Shown one piece after another: positions 17,194-26,481 of a DNA stretch of 64,000 bases (positions within the stretch are counted from its first letter, which is position 1; every line of letters starts with the position of its first letter). The translations under genes and the position numbers were made by a program. The notes beneath the pieces were generated by a model. The model was not told the origin of the DNA. It searched no databases and saw nothing but the letters and a program-made list of their open reading frames with translations. Source of the DNA: Gordonia amarae NBRC 15530 (GTDB lineage Bacteria > Actinomycetota > Actinomycetes > Mycobacteriales > Mycobacteriaceae); NCBI RefSeq assembly GCF_000241345.1, contig NZ_BAED01000061.1, positions 140,606-204,605 on the forward strand. The letters run 5' to 3'.

Positions 17194-18123
17194 TCAGGCG
17201 ACCGACACCCACGATCCAGTGATCGACGCCTCCACCTCGGCGGCGACCTCCTGCAGAACCCGTACGGCGGCAAGCGCATTGGGATCTTCCAACCGCCCGG
17301 ATCGGGTGACCACCTCGATGCGCCGGCTTTCCAGGTCGAGCCCTTCGACGACGAGCGGTGCGAGCTGTTCGGAAACAGCCAGCGCCGGCACCAGCCCGAC
17401 GGCGATCCCGGCGGCGGCGAGTTCGCAGACATTGGCCGACCCGGAGAGCTGGTGGGTGATGTGCGGGGTGAACCCGGACCGGTCGGCTGCCCGCAGCAGA
17501 GCGGTGTGCAGTCCAGAATCGGGGATGCCGGTGGCCCAGGCCTCGTCGGCGAGCACCCCCAGGCCGCGGCAGCGGATCGAGGCGTGCAGACGTCGCGGGG
17601 CGAGCAGCACCATCGGTTCGGTCAGCAGCGGCACCCCCCGCAATCCGCTCAGCGATTCGTGGCGGCCGAAGTCGTAGTCGCAGGTGATGGCCAGATCCGC
17701 CTCCCCCTGTCGCAGCTGCCGCAGTGCTCCCGCCCGATTGACCTGCCGGATCTGCACGTCGATCTCGGGATCGACCGCACTGAGCCGGGCGGTCATCGGG
17801 GCGGCCAGCAACCGGACACCCAGATTGAACGAGGCCACGATGAGCCGGCCGGAGGTCCGGTCGGCGGTGGCGGCGACCGCGCTGATCGCCTCGTCCACCG
17901 CCCCGAGCACCCGGCGGGCATGTTCGGCGAGCACCAGGCCGCCGCGGGTGAGCCCGAGGGTCCGCCCCTCACGCCGGAACAGCGTGGCCCCGGCCTCCTC
18001 CTCCAGCACCCGCAGCTGTTGTGACACCGCCGAACTCGTGATGGCACGACGTTCGGCGACGGCCGTGACGGTTCCCAGCTCCGCGAGATCGCAGAGCAAC
18101 ATCATTCGCCGAAGGTCCAGCAT
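17194..18123 (-). CDS. LysR family transcriptional regulator
   Basis: A 309-aa regulator. The N-terminal winged helix-turn-helix (residues 1-60) has the typical LAELGTVTAVAERRAITSSAVSQQLRVLEEEAGATLFRREGR. The C-terminal periplasmic-binding-like effector domain starts near VASFNLGVRLLAAPMTARL and includes REGEADLAI-like QGEADLAITCDYDF. It sits among the putative flavin monooxygenases and upstream of the sulfonate-type ABC operon. It probably regulates them in response to a sulfur metabolite, by analogy with CysB/Cbl/SsuR-type regulators. The target and ligand are inferred. Confidence 0.9.
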   Translation of the reverse strand: MLDLRRMMLLCDLAELGTVTAVAERRAITSSAVSQQLRVLEEEAGATLFRREGRTLGLTRGGLVLAEHARRVLGAVDEAISAVAATADRTSGRLIVASFNLGVRLLAAPMTARLSAVDPEIDVQIRQVNRAGALRQLRQGEADLAITCDYDFGRHESLSGLRGVPLLTEPMVLLAPRRLHASIRCRGLGVLADEAWATGIPDSGLHTALLRAADRSGFTPHITHQLSGSANVCELAAAGIAVGLVPALAVSEQLAPLVVEGLDLESRRIEVVTRSGRLEDPNALAAVRVLQEVAAEVEASITGSWVSVA

Positions 18124-18271
18124 GAGACATCCTCCTCGGGTTTCGCGGCCAGGAGTCCCAGTATGGTGCCGTTCGCGGCAGGATCGAGGCGTTGCACGCA
18201 GCCTGAAGATATCTACGGCGACATCGGCGCGCGGGAGAACTTACGGACAGGAAGACTTTACGGGCGCGTGG

Positions 18272-19375
18272 TTACCGCGAGTAGGCGGCGAAGTGCGCCG
18301 CCCGCACACTCGGCGCCAGACCACGCACCTGCAGGAACTGTGCCGCCCGCGCCCTGACCTGTGCGATGTCCGAGTCGAGCAGAGCCGCCCCACCGGCGGC
18401 CACGACTGCCGCTGTGGTGGCACGGACCGCCAGTTCGTTGAGGGCGGCCCGCCAATGCGGGTCGGGCAGGGGTGTGGCCGCGGCAGTCTCCAGTTCCGCG
18501 GACAACGCGATCAGGTGATCGTCGTCGCCGCTGATGCGGAGTGCGTCGTCGAGTGCGGCACGGGCGAGGCCGTACGGCCCGGCCGTGGGGATCGCGGCCA
18601 GGTCGGCCTCGTCGACGTCGGGGTTGAGGTGTTTGGCCCGCTGCAGTTCCTGGGCGCGGGTGCCGTCGCGACGCCGGTACTCCTGCACCGCCACCACCTC
18701 GGTCACCAGGGCATCGGGCAGGAAGTACCCGTCGAGTCTGAGTTCGGCGGTGCGTGATCCGTACACGGCTGTCAGTGGGAGAATCCTGCCGCTGATCGCC
18801 GGGTCGTCGAGAAAGCCGATCCCGAAGACGAACTCCTCGCGCTGTTCGTCGACGGCGCCGAGCCAGATGACGTCGGTGAGTCCCCAGCCCGAATGCCAGC
18901 CGATCACACCGTCGATGCGGTAGCCGCCGGGAACCCGGGTGGCGATGGTGCCGCGGCGTTTCGGCCAGCTGCGCACGTGCCCCATGCCGGCGCCGCCGAT
19001 CAGTTCCCCGGAGGCCAGCTTCGGCAGCAGTTCCAGCGCGTCGTCGGTGCCGGCGGTGACGGCCGGCAGGACCGGCGCGCCGTGCTGGGTGACGATGGTC
19101 GCCGTCGACGGGTCCGCGCCGAACAGCAGGTTGTTGATGGCGTTCACCACCCGCGGCGGCAGCTTGACGCCGCCATACTGCTCCGGGACGAACAACCGGT
19201 GGTAGCCGATCTCCCGCAATCCGTCGATGTGGGAGCGCGGCACCTCGGTGCGATCGATCTCGACCGCACGCGGCGCCAGCACCTCCTCGGTGAATCGGGC
19301 GAACTCCCGGTACACGGGGTGCGCTGTCGGATCGGTCTGGACCGAGGGTGCGGTGATGTCGGCTGCAGTGGTCAT
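18272..19375 (-). CDS. Acyl-CoA-dehydrogenase-fold putative flavin monooxygenase
   Basis: A 367-aa acyl-CoA dehydrogenase superfamily protein. Recognisable are FARFTEEVLAPRAVEIDRTEVPRSHIDGLREIGYHRLFVPEQYGG in the N-terminal helical domain and a middle domain with MGHVRSWPKRRGTI and GYRIDGVIGWHSGWG in place of the usual SEPGxGSD. Loss of the classical acyl-CoA dehydrogenase motif fits SfnB/DszC-type relatives rather than a beta-oxidation enzyme. It is divergent from the sulfonate-type ABC operon across a 325-bp region. The proposed role is oxidation of an organosulfur substrate imported by that transporter; the substrate is unknown. Confidence 0.75.
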   Translation of the reverse strand: MTTAADITAPSVQTDPTAHPVYREFARFTEEVLAPRAVEIDRTEVPRSHIDGLREIGYHRLFVPEQYGGVKLPPRVVNAINNLLFGADPSTATIVTQHGAPVLPAVTAGTDDALELLPKLASGELIGGAGMGHVRSWPKRRGTIATRVPGGYRIDGVIGWHSGWGLTDVIWLGAVDEQREEFVFGIGFLDDPAISGRILPLTAVYGSRTAELRLDGYFLPDALVTEVVAVQEYRRRDGTRAQELQRAKHLNPDVDEADLAAIPTAGPYGLARAALDDALRISGDDDHLIALSAELETAAATPLPDPHWRAALNELAVRATTAAVVAAGGAALLDSDIAQVRARAAQFLQVRGLAPSVRAAHFAAYSR

Positions 19376-19700
19376 GGTGTCACCGTACGTTCGTATATCC
19401 CACGCGACGCCAATTCGCTTACGGGTAATTATTTCTCATCGCCAACAATTGCTGAACGATTTCTCCAAGGAGCTCTGGAAAGCAATTCCACTACGCGAAT
19501 CCCGTAGCCGGACAGCCTATATCGCCTGTTCAGTGATGTGATCCACTTTCCTTCGGCACCACCGTGAGTTTTTTCATTTGCTCACCGCCAAGACCCCCCT
19601 ACCTTTCAGTTGCAGCGCACGGCAGGGCCTCTCGTACCTCCACACGTGCACCCAAATACCCAGGCGCTTCCACAGACCCACATCGACACCGAGGTTGCAG
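19376..19700. promoter_or_regulatory. Divergent promoter region of the putative organosulfur locus
   Basis: A 325-bp gene-free stretch, more AT-rich than its surroundings, between the divergent monooxygenase-like gene and the binding-protein gene. It contains an inverted repeat GTGAG-N12-CTCAC at about 19564-19585, which could be a regulator site. I see no convincing riboswitch or small gene in it. Confidence 0.4.
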
Positions 19701-20879
19701 ATGAGATCGTCACAGACGACACCCCCGGGCACCACACGATCGCGCACCACCGGCTTTCTGCCCGATCGCCTCCGGCCCACCGGATTCGCACGCAAGGCGA
19801 CCGTCGTGGTCGCCGCCGTCATCGCCGCTCCCACCGTCCTGGCCGGTTGCACCGGAATCGGTGGCGACGACGGCGGCGTCACGTTCCGCTTCGCCAACTC
19901 GCCGACCGCGCTGTCGCTGGTGCGGATCGCCGACGAACTCGGCTACTGGAAGGACGCCGGCGTCAAACCCGAATACGTCGGTCCCGCGACCAGCGTTCCC
20001 GCGGTGCAGTTGCTCGACCAGAACCGGGTCGACATCGCCACCGGTATGTTCAGCAATGACATCGACGGCAAGGTGAAGGGTTTCAAGTTCACCGCTATCG
20101 CCTCCAGCATGCTCGACCTGCCCGATCAGCCACACATGGCGTACTTCACCAAGGCCGGCTCCCCCATCACCAAGACCAATCTCAAAGCGATCGAGGGCAA
20201 GACGGTGGGCCTGGGGCCCGGCAAGAACAGCTGCACCGACCTGGTGATCAAGCGGTACCTGAAGAAGAACGGCGTCGACCTCAACAAGGTCAAGTTCCTC
20301 GAACTGAAACCAGAACTGATCGCGCCGGCCATCGAACGCGGCGAGGTCGATCTCGGGGTGTTCCATCCGCCGTTGGTGGGTGTGCTGCTGAGCAAGCCAG
20401 ACAAGTTCAAGCAGGTGTTCACCTCCTTCGACGACTGGGGTCCGCTCGGCGGTCAGGCGCCCTTCGTGGCCAGCAACACCTGGCTACAGAAGCACCCCGA
20501 CGCGGCGCGCGAGTTTGTCGGCATCATCGGCAAGACGGCCAACTGGGCCAACGCACATCCCAAGGAATCCGCCGAGATCGCAGGCAAGACAACGGGATAC
20601 CCGGTGGAACAGACCACCAACTGGCACTACGCGCCGAACGCTCTGCTGGACAAGGCGAGCCTGGCGCTGTGGTGGGATCTGGTGAAGGACACCGGCACCC
20701 CGCTTCCGGGTTCGGACAAGCTCAAGCCCGAGGACATCGCCACCAACGCGTTCAACCCGTACGCCACGTCCGCCGATCTGCTCGACCATCAGGACGAGAA
20801 CACCACCGTTCTGCCCGGTTTCCGAAACAAGGGAGTGTTCAAGACCCCGCTCGTCGACATCGCGACCGCAGAGAAATAG
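19701..20879 (+). CDS. Sulfonate/nitrate/taurine-type ABC substrate-binding lipoprotein
   Basis: Extracytoplasmic solute-binding protein of about 392 aa, SsuA/TauA/ThiY-like (NMT1 fold). A positively charged N-terminus leads into a hydrophobic stretch and lipobox VLAGC with Cys50. The mature domain starts VTFRFANSPTALSLVRIADELGYWKDAGVKPEYV, the standard opening of this family. It delivers substrate to the permease and ATPase encoded next. The ATG at 19701 is chosen because GAGG lies 6 nt upstream; an upstream in-frame ATG at 19578 would add an improbable leader. Sulfonate specificity is inferred from the neighbouring flavin monooxygenase-like genes. Confidence 0.85.
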   Translation: MRSSQTTPPGTTRSRTTGFLPDRLRPTGFARKATVVVAAVIAAPTVLAGCTGIGGDDGGVTFRFANSPTALSLVRIADELGYWKDAGVKPEYVGPATSVPAVQLLDQNRVDIATGMFSNDIDGKVKGFKFTAIASSMLDLPDQPHMAYFTKAGSPITKTNLKAIEGKTVGLGPGKNSCTDLVIKRYLKKNGVDLNKVKFLELKPELIAPAIERGEVDLGVFHPPLVGVLLSKPDKFKQVFTSFDDWGPLGGQAPFVASNTWLQKHPDAAREFVGIIGKTANWANAHPKESAEIAGKTTGYPVEQTTNWHYAPNALLDKASLALWWDLVKDTGTPLPGSDKLKPEDIATNAFNPYATSADLLDHQDENTTVLPGFRNKGVFKTPLVDIATAEK

Positions 20880-20957
20880 ACACAGCGAAATACACGCAGC
20901 GAAATAGCGCCGGACAACCCGTCCCCCACCCGACATCCACACAGAAAGGCCACTGCC

Positions 20958-21824
20958 ATGAGCGGATCAGTGCTGGTCCAGCAACGAGCGACCGCCGCGG
21001 GCAGCGCGATCAGGGTACCCAAGCACGCCACCCCCAAGATCGTGGCCCGCAAGGTCAGCAAGCTCTACCCGACACCGGGTTCCCGCAAGGACTTCACCAC
21101 CGTCCTCGACGGATTCGACCTGACCATCCACGACGGCGAGTTTCTGTCGCTGCTCGGCCCGAGTGGCTGCGGCAAGTCGACATTCCTCAATATCCTTGCC
21201 GGACTGGACAGTTACAACGGCGGTTCGGTCCGCCTCGACGGTGAGCAGGTCACCGGCGTCAACAAGAATGTCGGCGTCGTGTTCCAGGGCTATGCCCTGT
21301 TCCCGTGGCTGACCGCACAGAAGAACGTCGAGGTAGGACTCAAGATCCGGGGCGTGGGCAAGGCCGAACGCCGCGAACGGGCCGCCGAGGTACTCAAGAC
21401 GGTCGGCCTTTCGGCGGCAGCCGATCGTCTGCCGCACCAGCTTTCGGGTGGTATGCGCCAGCGCGCGGCGATCGCGCGCGTCCTCGCCTACGACCCTGAG
21501 GTGCTGGTCTTCGACGAGCCGTTCGCCGCCCTCGACGCCCAGACCCGCGAATTCCTGCAGGGCGAGCTGCTGCGGATCTGGGAGTCGGGCGAGAAGAAGA
21601 AGACCATCCTGTTTGTCACCCATTCCATCGACGAGGCCATCTTCCTGTCCGACCGGATCGCGGTGATGACCAAGGCACCCGGCGCGGTCAAGACCCTGCT
21701 GGACGTCGAGCTGGACCGTCCACGAACCCAATCTCTGCGTAGCTCTGAGGAGTTCGCTCACATTCGGGCCCGCGTGGCCGGGATCCTCGCCGAGGAGGTC
21801 AACGTTGGCAACGACGCTGCCTGA
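20958..21824 (+). CDS. Sulfonate/nitrate-type ABC transporter ATPase
   Basis: A 288-aa ATP-binding subunit of the SsuB/TauB/NrtD group. Walker A is LGPSGCGKST (about residues 72-81), the Q-loop is VVFQGYALFPWLTAQKNV, the signature is LSGGMRQRAAIARVL, Walker B is VLVFDEPFAALDA and the switch His is in FVTHSIDEA. An N-terminal extension of about 30 residues precedes the ABC domain. It energises import with the permease whose gene overlaps its 3' end by 20 nt. Confidence 0.92.
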   Translation: MSGSVLVQQRATAAGSAIRVPKHATPKIVARKVSKLYPTPGSRKDFTTVLDGFDLTIHDGEFLSLLGPSGCGKSTFLNILAGLDSYNGGSVRLDGEQVTGVNKNVGVVFQGYALFPWLTAQKNVEVGLKIRGVGKAERRERAAEVLKTVGLSAAADRLPHQLSGGMRQRAAIARVLAYDPEVLVFDEPFAALDAQTREFLQGELLRIWESGEKKKTILFVTHSIDEAIFLSDRIAVMTKAPGAVKTLLDVELDRPRTQSLRSSEEFAHIRARVAGILAEEVNVGNDAA

Positions 21825-22671
21825 GCCAGGGCCGACGACGGGGCTCGCCGCTGCCGACGACGGCCTCGACGATCTCACGCCCCCGGCACGGCGCAATCCC
21901 TATCTCGTCAAGTACGAGCGTTACCTCTACGGCGCGATCGGCCTGGCCGGATTCCTGGTGATCTGGTGGGCGGTCGTGGCCTCCGGATACGTCGACAAGC
22001 TGTACCTGGCGACACCGCAGGACACGTTCACCGCGCTCATCAATGGTCTCGCCGATGGCTCGCTGGCACAGGAGATCCTGCCGAGCGTGCAACGGGCCCT
22101 CACCGGTTTCGTCATCGGCCTGATCGCGGGCATCGGACTGGGTATCGCCGTCGGCTACGTCCGCATCGTGCAGCAGTTCCTCGAACCGGTGCTGCTGTTC
22201 TTCCGTAACCTGTCGCTGCTGGCGCTGCTGCCGGTGTTCGTGGTGTTCTTCGGCATCGGTGAACAATCGAAGATCGCGATCGTGGTGTGGGCGTGCTTCT
22301 GGCCGATCTTCATCACCACCGTCGGCGCGGTCAACGGGGTGGAGAGGATCCTCCTCAACGCCGCGCGCACCCTCGGCGCCGGACGCGGCTATATCTTCAC
22401 CCGCGTCGTGCTGCCGGCCGCGATCCCCGGCATCTTCCCGGGTATCCGGTTGGCCAGTGCCAACGCGTTCACCGCCCTGGTGGCGGCCGAACTCGTCGGC
22501 GGCGCACACGGTATCGGCATCTACATCAACAACGCCGCCCTGCGCTATCAGACACCGGAGATGTACGCGGGCATCATCACGCTCGGCCTCATCGGCATTC
22601 TCGTCAACGCCGTGATGACCGGCGTCGAACACAAGGCCACCGCATGGCAGAAAGGACTCACCAACAAATGA
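21805..22671 (+). CDS. Sulfonate/nitrate-type ABC transporter permease
   Basis: A 288-aa inner-membrane permease of the SsuC/TauC family with about six membrane segments. The conserved cytoplasmic coupling loop reads NAARTLGAGRGYIFTRVVLPAAIPGIFPGIRLA, close to the family EAA motif. The start is TTG at 21805, with a perfect AGGAGG 6 nt upstream, inside the end of the ATPase gene. This gives a 20-nt overlap and probable translational coupling. Confidence 0.9.
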   Translation: MATTLPEPGPTTGLAAADDGLDDLTPPARRNPYLVKYERYLYGAIGLAGFLVIWWAVVASGYVDKLYLATPQDTFTALINGLADGSLAQEILPSVQRALTGFVIGLIAGIGLGIAVGYVRIVQQFLEPVLLFFRNLSLLALLPVFVVFFGIGEQSKIAIVVWACFWPIFITTVGAVNGVERILLNAARTLGAGRGYIFTRVVLPAAIPGIFPGIRLASANAFTALVAAELVGGAHGIGIYINNAALRYQTPEMYAGIITLGLIGILVNAVMTGVEHKATAWQKGLTNK

Positions 22672-23621
22672 CCACCACTCCGATCCGCGGCCCGTTCCCG
22701 CGTGCCCTCCTGGCGGCGCTGATCGCGCTGGCTCTGGCCGTCGTGGCGGCGGGCTGCGGGTCGGAGACGAAGGTAGATTACGGTTCGGCGTCCGACTACA
22801 GTTCTGGGTCCGGCGGCGACTCACTCGTCGTCTACGCGGGCCAGGGTGCCGACCACGACATCCTCGAATACGCGGCGAAGAACCTGCTCGACAAGCAGAT
22901 CCGGATCACCGTCAGGAACGCCGGTGCCGACGCCAACGCGAAAGTGTCGGCGGGCGACGGTGATCTGGCGTTCTTCCAGCACGCACCGGCGTTCGAGTCC
23001 GACACCACAGAGCGTGGCCTGAAGGACCTGAGCATCGTCGGCCGCGTGAATGTGGTCCCGTACTCGCTGTATTCACACAAGTGGACGGACCTGCGCGAGA
23101 CATCGAGCTGGGTCAACACCGGTCTCGTGGAGGACAATGTCACCGGGACGAGCCTCCCGCACGGCGCCCGCGTCGCGCTGCCGAACACGCCCACCGGTTT
23201 CGCCCGCGGCCTGTACCTGCTGCAATCGGCCGGACTGGTCACCCTCGACCGCGGGTTCGGCGGCACCACCGCCCAGGATCTCACCATCACCGCGGCCAAC
23301 GTCCGCGACTCGGCCCGGCACCTCGATGTGATCGGCCTGAGCTTCGACGAGTTCCTGAAGTCCACCTACGACAGCTACGACGCCGTCGCTCTCAACCCCG
23401 ACCAGGCGAAGTCACTCGGACTCGTTCCCGCCGACGACGCCCTGGCCATCGAACCCGGCCCCGGCAACCCATACGCCCACGTTCTGGTCGCCCCGTCCCG
23501 CCTGGCCGGCGATCCCCGCATCCTCGAACTCACCCGGGCCCTCGAAGATCCCCGGCTGGCAACCCATCTCACCCGGACCTACCGCGGCACCAACATCGCG
23601 GCCGCCCCGGTGCACCGCTAG
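22668..23621 (+). CDS. MetQ/NlpA-family binding lipoprotein
   Basis: Secreted lipoprotein of about 317 aa: a hydrophobic signal LLAALIALALAVVAAGC with lipobox Cys30, a Ser/Gly linker, then an NlpA/MetQ-type solute-binding domain. Supporting segments are DILEYAAKNLLDKQIRITVR, GDLAFFQHAPAFE and VALPNTPTGFARGLYLLQSAGL, as in methionine-binding proteins. It overlaps the permease stop by 4 nt (ATGA), so it belongs to the operon. A second binding protein of a different family behind one ATPase/permease pair is unusual. It may supply a methionine-like or other organosulfur ligand, or work with a distant MetNI. Specificity is inferred. Confidence 0.82.
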   Translation: MTTTPIRGPFPRALLAALIALALAVVAAGCGSETKVDYGSASDYSSGSGGDSLVVYAGQGADHDILEYAAKNLLDKQIRITVRNAGADANAKVSAGDGDLAFFQHAPAFESDTTERGLKDLSIVGRVNVVPYSLYSHKWTDLRETSSWVNTGLVEDNVTGTSLPHGARVALPNTPTGFARGLYLLQSAGLVTLDRGFGGTTAQDLTITAANVRDSARHLDVIGLSFDEFLKSTYDSYDAVALNPDQAKSLGLVPADDALAIEPGPGNPYAHVLVAPSRLAGDPRILELTRALEDPRLATHLTRTYRGTNIAAAPVHR

Positions 23622-23644
23622 CGGCCCGGCACCGTCGCCCGGAT

Positions 23645-23980
23645 TCACGCAGGGTCGATGACAACGACGATCTGCCCGTCCTGGTCGGAGATCCGGTACG
23701 TGCGGACCGAACCGATACCGGCGGTGGTGCATCCGCCGTCGGAGAAGCGAAAAGCGTACTGGTGCAGCGGACACACCACCACACCGAGGTCGGACTGGCC
23801 GTCGGCGAGCGGACCGCCGTTATGAGGGCAGGCGGCATCGGTGGCGCGCAGGGTGCCGTCGGAGAGACGGAACACTGCGATCTGCAGCTCTCCCACCGCA
23901 TACGCGCGACCCTCGCCGGCCTGGACGTCGGACATCGGACCGAGAACGACGGCGGTTCCGGTTGAGATTCTTGTCGTCAT
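23645..23980 (-). CDS. nirD: Nitrite reductase small subunit, Rieske-type
   Basis: A 111-aa Rieske [2Fe-2S] protein. The two ligand pairs are visible as ACPHNGGPL and VVCPLHQYAF (Cys-x-His and Cys-x2-His). Size and position directly after nirB, with a 4-nt overlap, identify it as the assimilatory NADH-nitrite reductase small subunit, which supports reduction of nitrite to ammonium in the cytoplasm. Confidence 0.9.
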   Translation of the reverse strand: MTTRISTGTAVVLGPMSDVQAGEGRAYAVGELQIAVFRLSDGTLRATDAACPHNGGPLADGQSDLGVVVCPLHQYAFRFSDGGCTTAGIGSVRTYRISDQDGQIVVVIDPA

Positions 23981-26481
23981 GACGCCACCACCGTCGGCGA
24001 CGGCGCCGCACCGCGAGCCGGGACCACCGGAAGCGGCAGCAACGGCAGTGCCGGGGAGAACTGGGCGGGCGACTTCGGTTCGGCGCGGTCGAGCCACGGA
24101 TCCACGTAACCGGCGACAGCCTCATCAATGCGTTGCTGCAGTCCGGCGACGCTTCCGTCGCGGTCGTCGACGAGGATCGCACGCAGTTCCTCGATGCCCA
24201 CCCGCGGCACCCACGCGTAGGTGCGTTCGAGCCATTTGGCCTGCTCGCGGTAGTACTGGATGAACAAGCCGCACAACCGGATCACCTCCTCGGGCGAGTC
24301 GACGGTGGCCAGCACATCACCCTTGCGGATGTGCGCTCCGGCGGCGCCTCCGACGTAGATCTCCCACTTACCCTCGCCGATGGCGACTACGCCGAAGTCC
24401 TTGCACAGCGCCTCGGCGCAGTTGCGCGGACACCCGGTGACCGCCAGTTTCAGCTTGGCCGGCGATTCGAGCCCCTGATAGCGGTTCTCCAACGCGATCC
24501 CGAGCGATGTGGAATCCCCCAGCCCGAACCGGCAATAGTCAGTTCCCACACAGGTTTTCACGGTGCGGAAGCTCTTGCCGTAGGCGTATCCCGACGGCAT
24601 GTCCAGGTCGGCCCACACCTTGGGCAGATCCTCCTTGCGCACCCCGAGCAGGTCCAGGCGCTGCCCGCCGGTCGCTTTGATCATCGGAATGCTGTATTTC
24701 TCGGCGACGTCGGCGATCTTGCGCAACTGCTCGGGCGAGGTGACCCCGCCGCGCATCTGCGGCACCACCGAAAACGTGCCGTCGCGCTGAATGTTGGCGT
24801 GTACCCGGTCGTTGATGAACAGGGCACCCTCTTCGCGTTTCCAGTCCGCACCCCAGATCACCCGCAGCAGCGACGCCAGCGGCATCTTCGCCGACGCGTC
24901 CTCCCCATCGGGGGCGAGGGCGGCGACCACCTCGCTCACCGAACGCAGCCCCCGGGCCCGGATCGCCTCGATCAGTGCGGGTTTGGTCATCGGGATCGAC
25001 GGAACGTACCAATCGGCGGAGGCATCGACGGTCAGCTCGGCACCGGCGGCGAGGGTCACGATGTCCCCGACCATGCCCTTGCACGATCCGCAGCCCTTAC
25101 CGGCGCGGGTCTTGCCGCACACCTGGGCGACGCTGGTGCAGCCCGACGCCACGCAAGCGACGATGTCGCCCTTGCTGACCCCGTTGCAGTTGCACACCAC
25201 CGCGTCGTCCGACAGTTCCGCGGCACCCGTTGCGGCACTCGGGGTTCCCATGTCGAACAGCATCGAGATGCGTTCGTCCGGCAGCGGCACCTTGTCGTCG
25301 AAGGCCTGGCTCAGGAAGCCTACCTTGGACACGTCGCCGAGCAGCATCGCGCCGATCAGCTTGTTGTCGCGCACCACGACGCTCTTGTAGATCCCCTTCT
25401 TCGGTTCGTAGAACTGCACGAACTCGTCGTCGGGATGTTCGGGGCCTTTCACACCCATCGCCGCCACATCCACACCGGCCACCTTCAGTTTGGTGGTGGT
25501 GCGCGAACCGTGGTACGCCGCATCGGGATCAGCGCCGGTGACCACATCGGCGAGCACCACCGCCTGCTCCCACAACGGGGCGACGAGACCGTACACCTCA
25601 CTGCGATGCTGCGCGCACTCGCCGACGGCGAAGATGGAACCCTCGTCCTCGCACCGCATCTGGTCGTCGACGACGATGCCGCGTTCGGTGACCAGCCCGG
25701 CCCTCCGGGCCAGTTCGATGTTCGGCCGGATGCCGGCGGCCACCACGATCATGTCGGCGTCAATGGTGCTGCCGTCGGCGAAACCCACACCGGCAACGCG
25801 GCCGTCGTCACCCCTCAGAACGGCGGTGGTGCGCTTGCCGGTGTGGACCCCGACCCCCAAGGCCTCGATCTTGTTGCGCAACACTTTTCCGCCGTGCTCG
25901 TCGAGCTGCTGATTCATCAGATGCCCCGGTGAATGGACCACGTCGACGGCCACACCCTGCGTGGTCAGCCCGTATGCGGCCTCCAGCCCCAGCAGACCGC
26001 CACCGATGACCACCGCGCGCACGTTGTCACGGGCCTGCGCCAGCTGCAGCATGCCATTGGTGTCGGCGATGGTGCGGAACCCGAAAACCCCACGCGCCAA
26101 CCGGCCGTCGGCCTCGCGCAGCCCGTCCATATTGGGGAAGAAGGTGTTGGAACCGGTGGCGATGATCAAGGTGTCGAAGTCGATGACACGGCCACTCGCG
26201 CAGGTCACCGTCTTGGCGAAGCGGTCGATCGACTCGGCGCTGTCACCCACATGCAGCGTGATGCCGTTCTCCCGGTACCAGGCCATCGGGTTGAGCATCA
26301 GATCGTCGTCCTCGACGTCGGTCTCACCCGCCAGGACGTGGGACAGCATGATGCGGTTGTAGTTCCCGTACGGCTCGTCGCCGATCATAGTGATGTCGAA
26401 GTCCCGGCCACCGTCTCGCGCGAGGATCTCCTCGACCGTCCGGGCTCCGGCCATCCCGTTGCCCACCACAACGAGTTTCAT
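23977..26481 (-). CDS. nirB: NAD(P)H nitrite reductase large subunit
   Basis: An 834-aa assimilatory nitrite reductase that converts nitrite to ammonium in the cytoplasm. Domains in order are an FAD-dependent pyridine-nucleotide oxidoreductase (1-400, starting VVVGNGMAGARTVEEI), a BFD-like [2Fe-2S] domain with CNCNG and CGSCKG (about 430-470), and sulfite/nitrite reductase half domains. Siroheme/[4Fe-4S] ligands are in CVGTDYCRFG (about 645) and TGCPRNC (about 680). Its start shares one nucleotide with the stop of the upstream small gene. No nitrate reductase or nitrite transporter lies in the window. Confidence 0.95.
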   Translation of the reverse strand: MKLVVVGNGMAGARTVEEILARDGGRDFDITMIGDEPYGNYNRIMLSHVLAGETDVEDDDLMLNPMAWYRENGITLHVGDSAESIDRFAKTVTCASGRVIDFDTLIIATGSNTFFPNMDGLREADGRLARGVFGFRTIADTNGMLQLAQARDNVRAVVIGGGLLGLEAAYGLTTQGVAVDVVHSPGHLMNQQLDEHGGKVLRNKIEALGVGVHTGKRTTAVLRGDDGRVAGVGFADGSTIDADMIVVAAGIRPNIELARRAGLVTERGIVVDDQMRCEDEGSIFAVGECAQHRSEVYGLVAPLWEQAVVLADVVTGADPDAAYHGSRTTTKLKVAGVDVAAMGVKGPEHPDDEFVQFYEPKKGIYKSVVVRDNKLIGAMLLGDVSKVGFLSQAFDDKVPLPDERISMLFDMGTPSAATGAAELSDDAVVCNCNGVSKGDIVACVASGCTSVAQVCGKTRAGKGCGSCKGMVGDIVTLAAGAELTVDASADWYVPSIPMTKPALIEAIRARGLRSVSEVVAALAPDGEDASAKMPLASLLRVIWGADWKREEGALFINDRVHANIQRDGTFSVVPQMRGGVTSPEQLRKIADVAEKYSIPMIKATGGQRLDLLGVRKEDLPKVWADLDMPSGYAYGKSFRTVKTCVGTDYCRFGLGDSTSLGIALENRYQGLESPAKLKLAVTGCPRNCAEALCKDFGVVAIGEGKWEIYVGGAAGAHIRKGDVLATVDSPEEVIRLCGLFIQYYREQAKWLERTYAWVPRVGIEELRAILVDDRDGSVAGLQQRIDEAVAGYVDPWLDRAEPKSPAQFSPALPLLPLPVVPARGAAPSPTVVAS

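Noticed and set aside
19376..19700. Riboswitch upstream of the ABC operon
   Set aside because: I could not match any conserved core such as a SAM or TPP element. Only a short inverted repeat is visible.
22287..22667. Long N-terminal extension of the MetQ-like lipoprotein
   Set aside because: The extension lies in the permease gene in another frame and is Arg/His-rich. The ATG at 22668 directly precedes a good lipoprotein signal.
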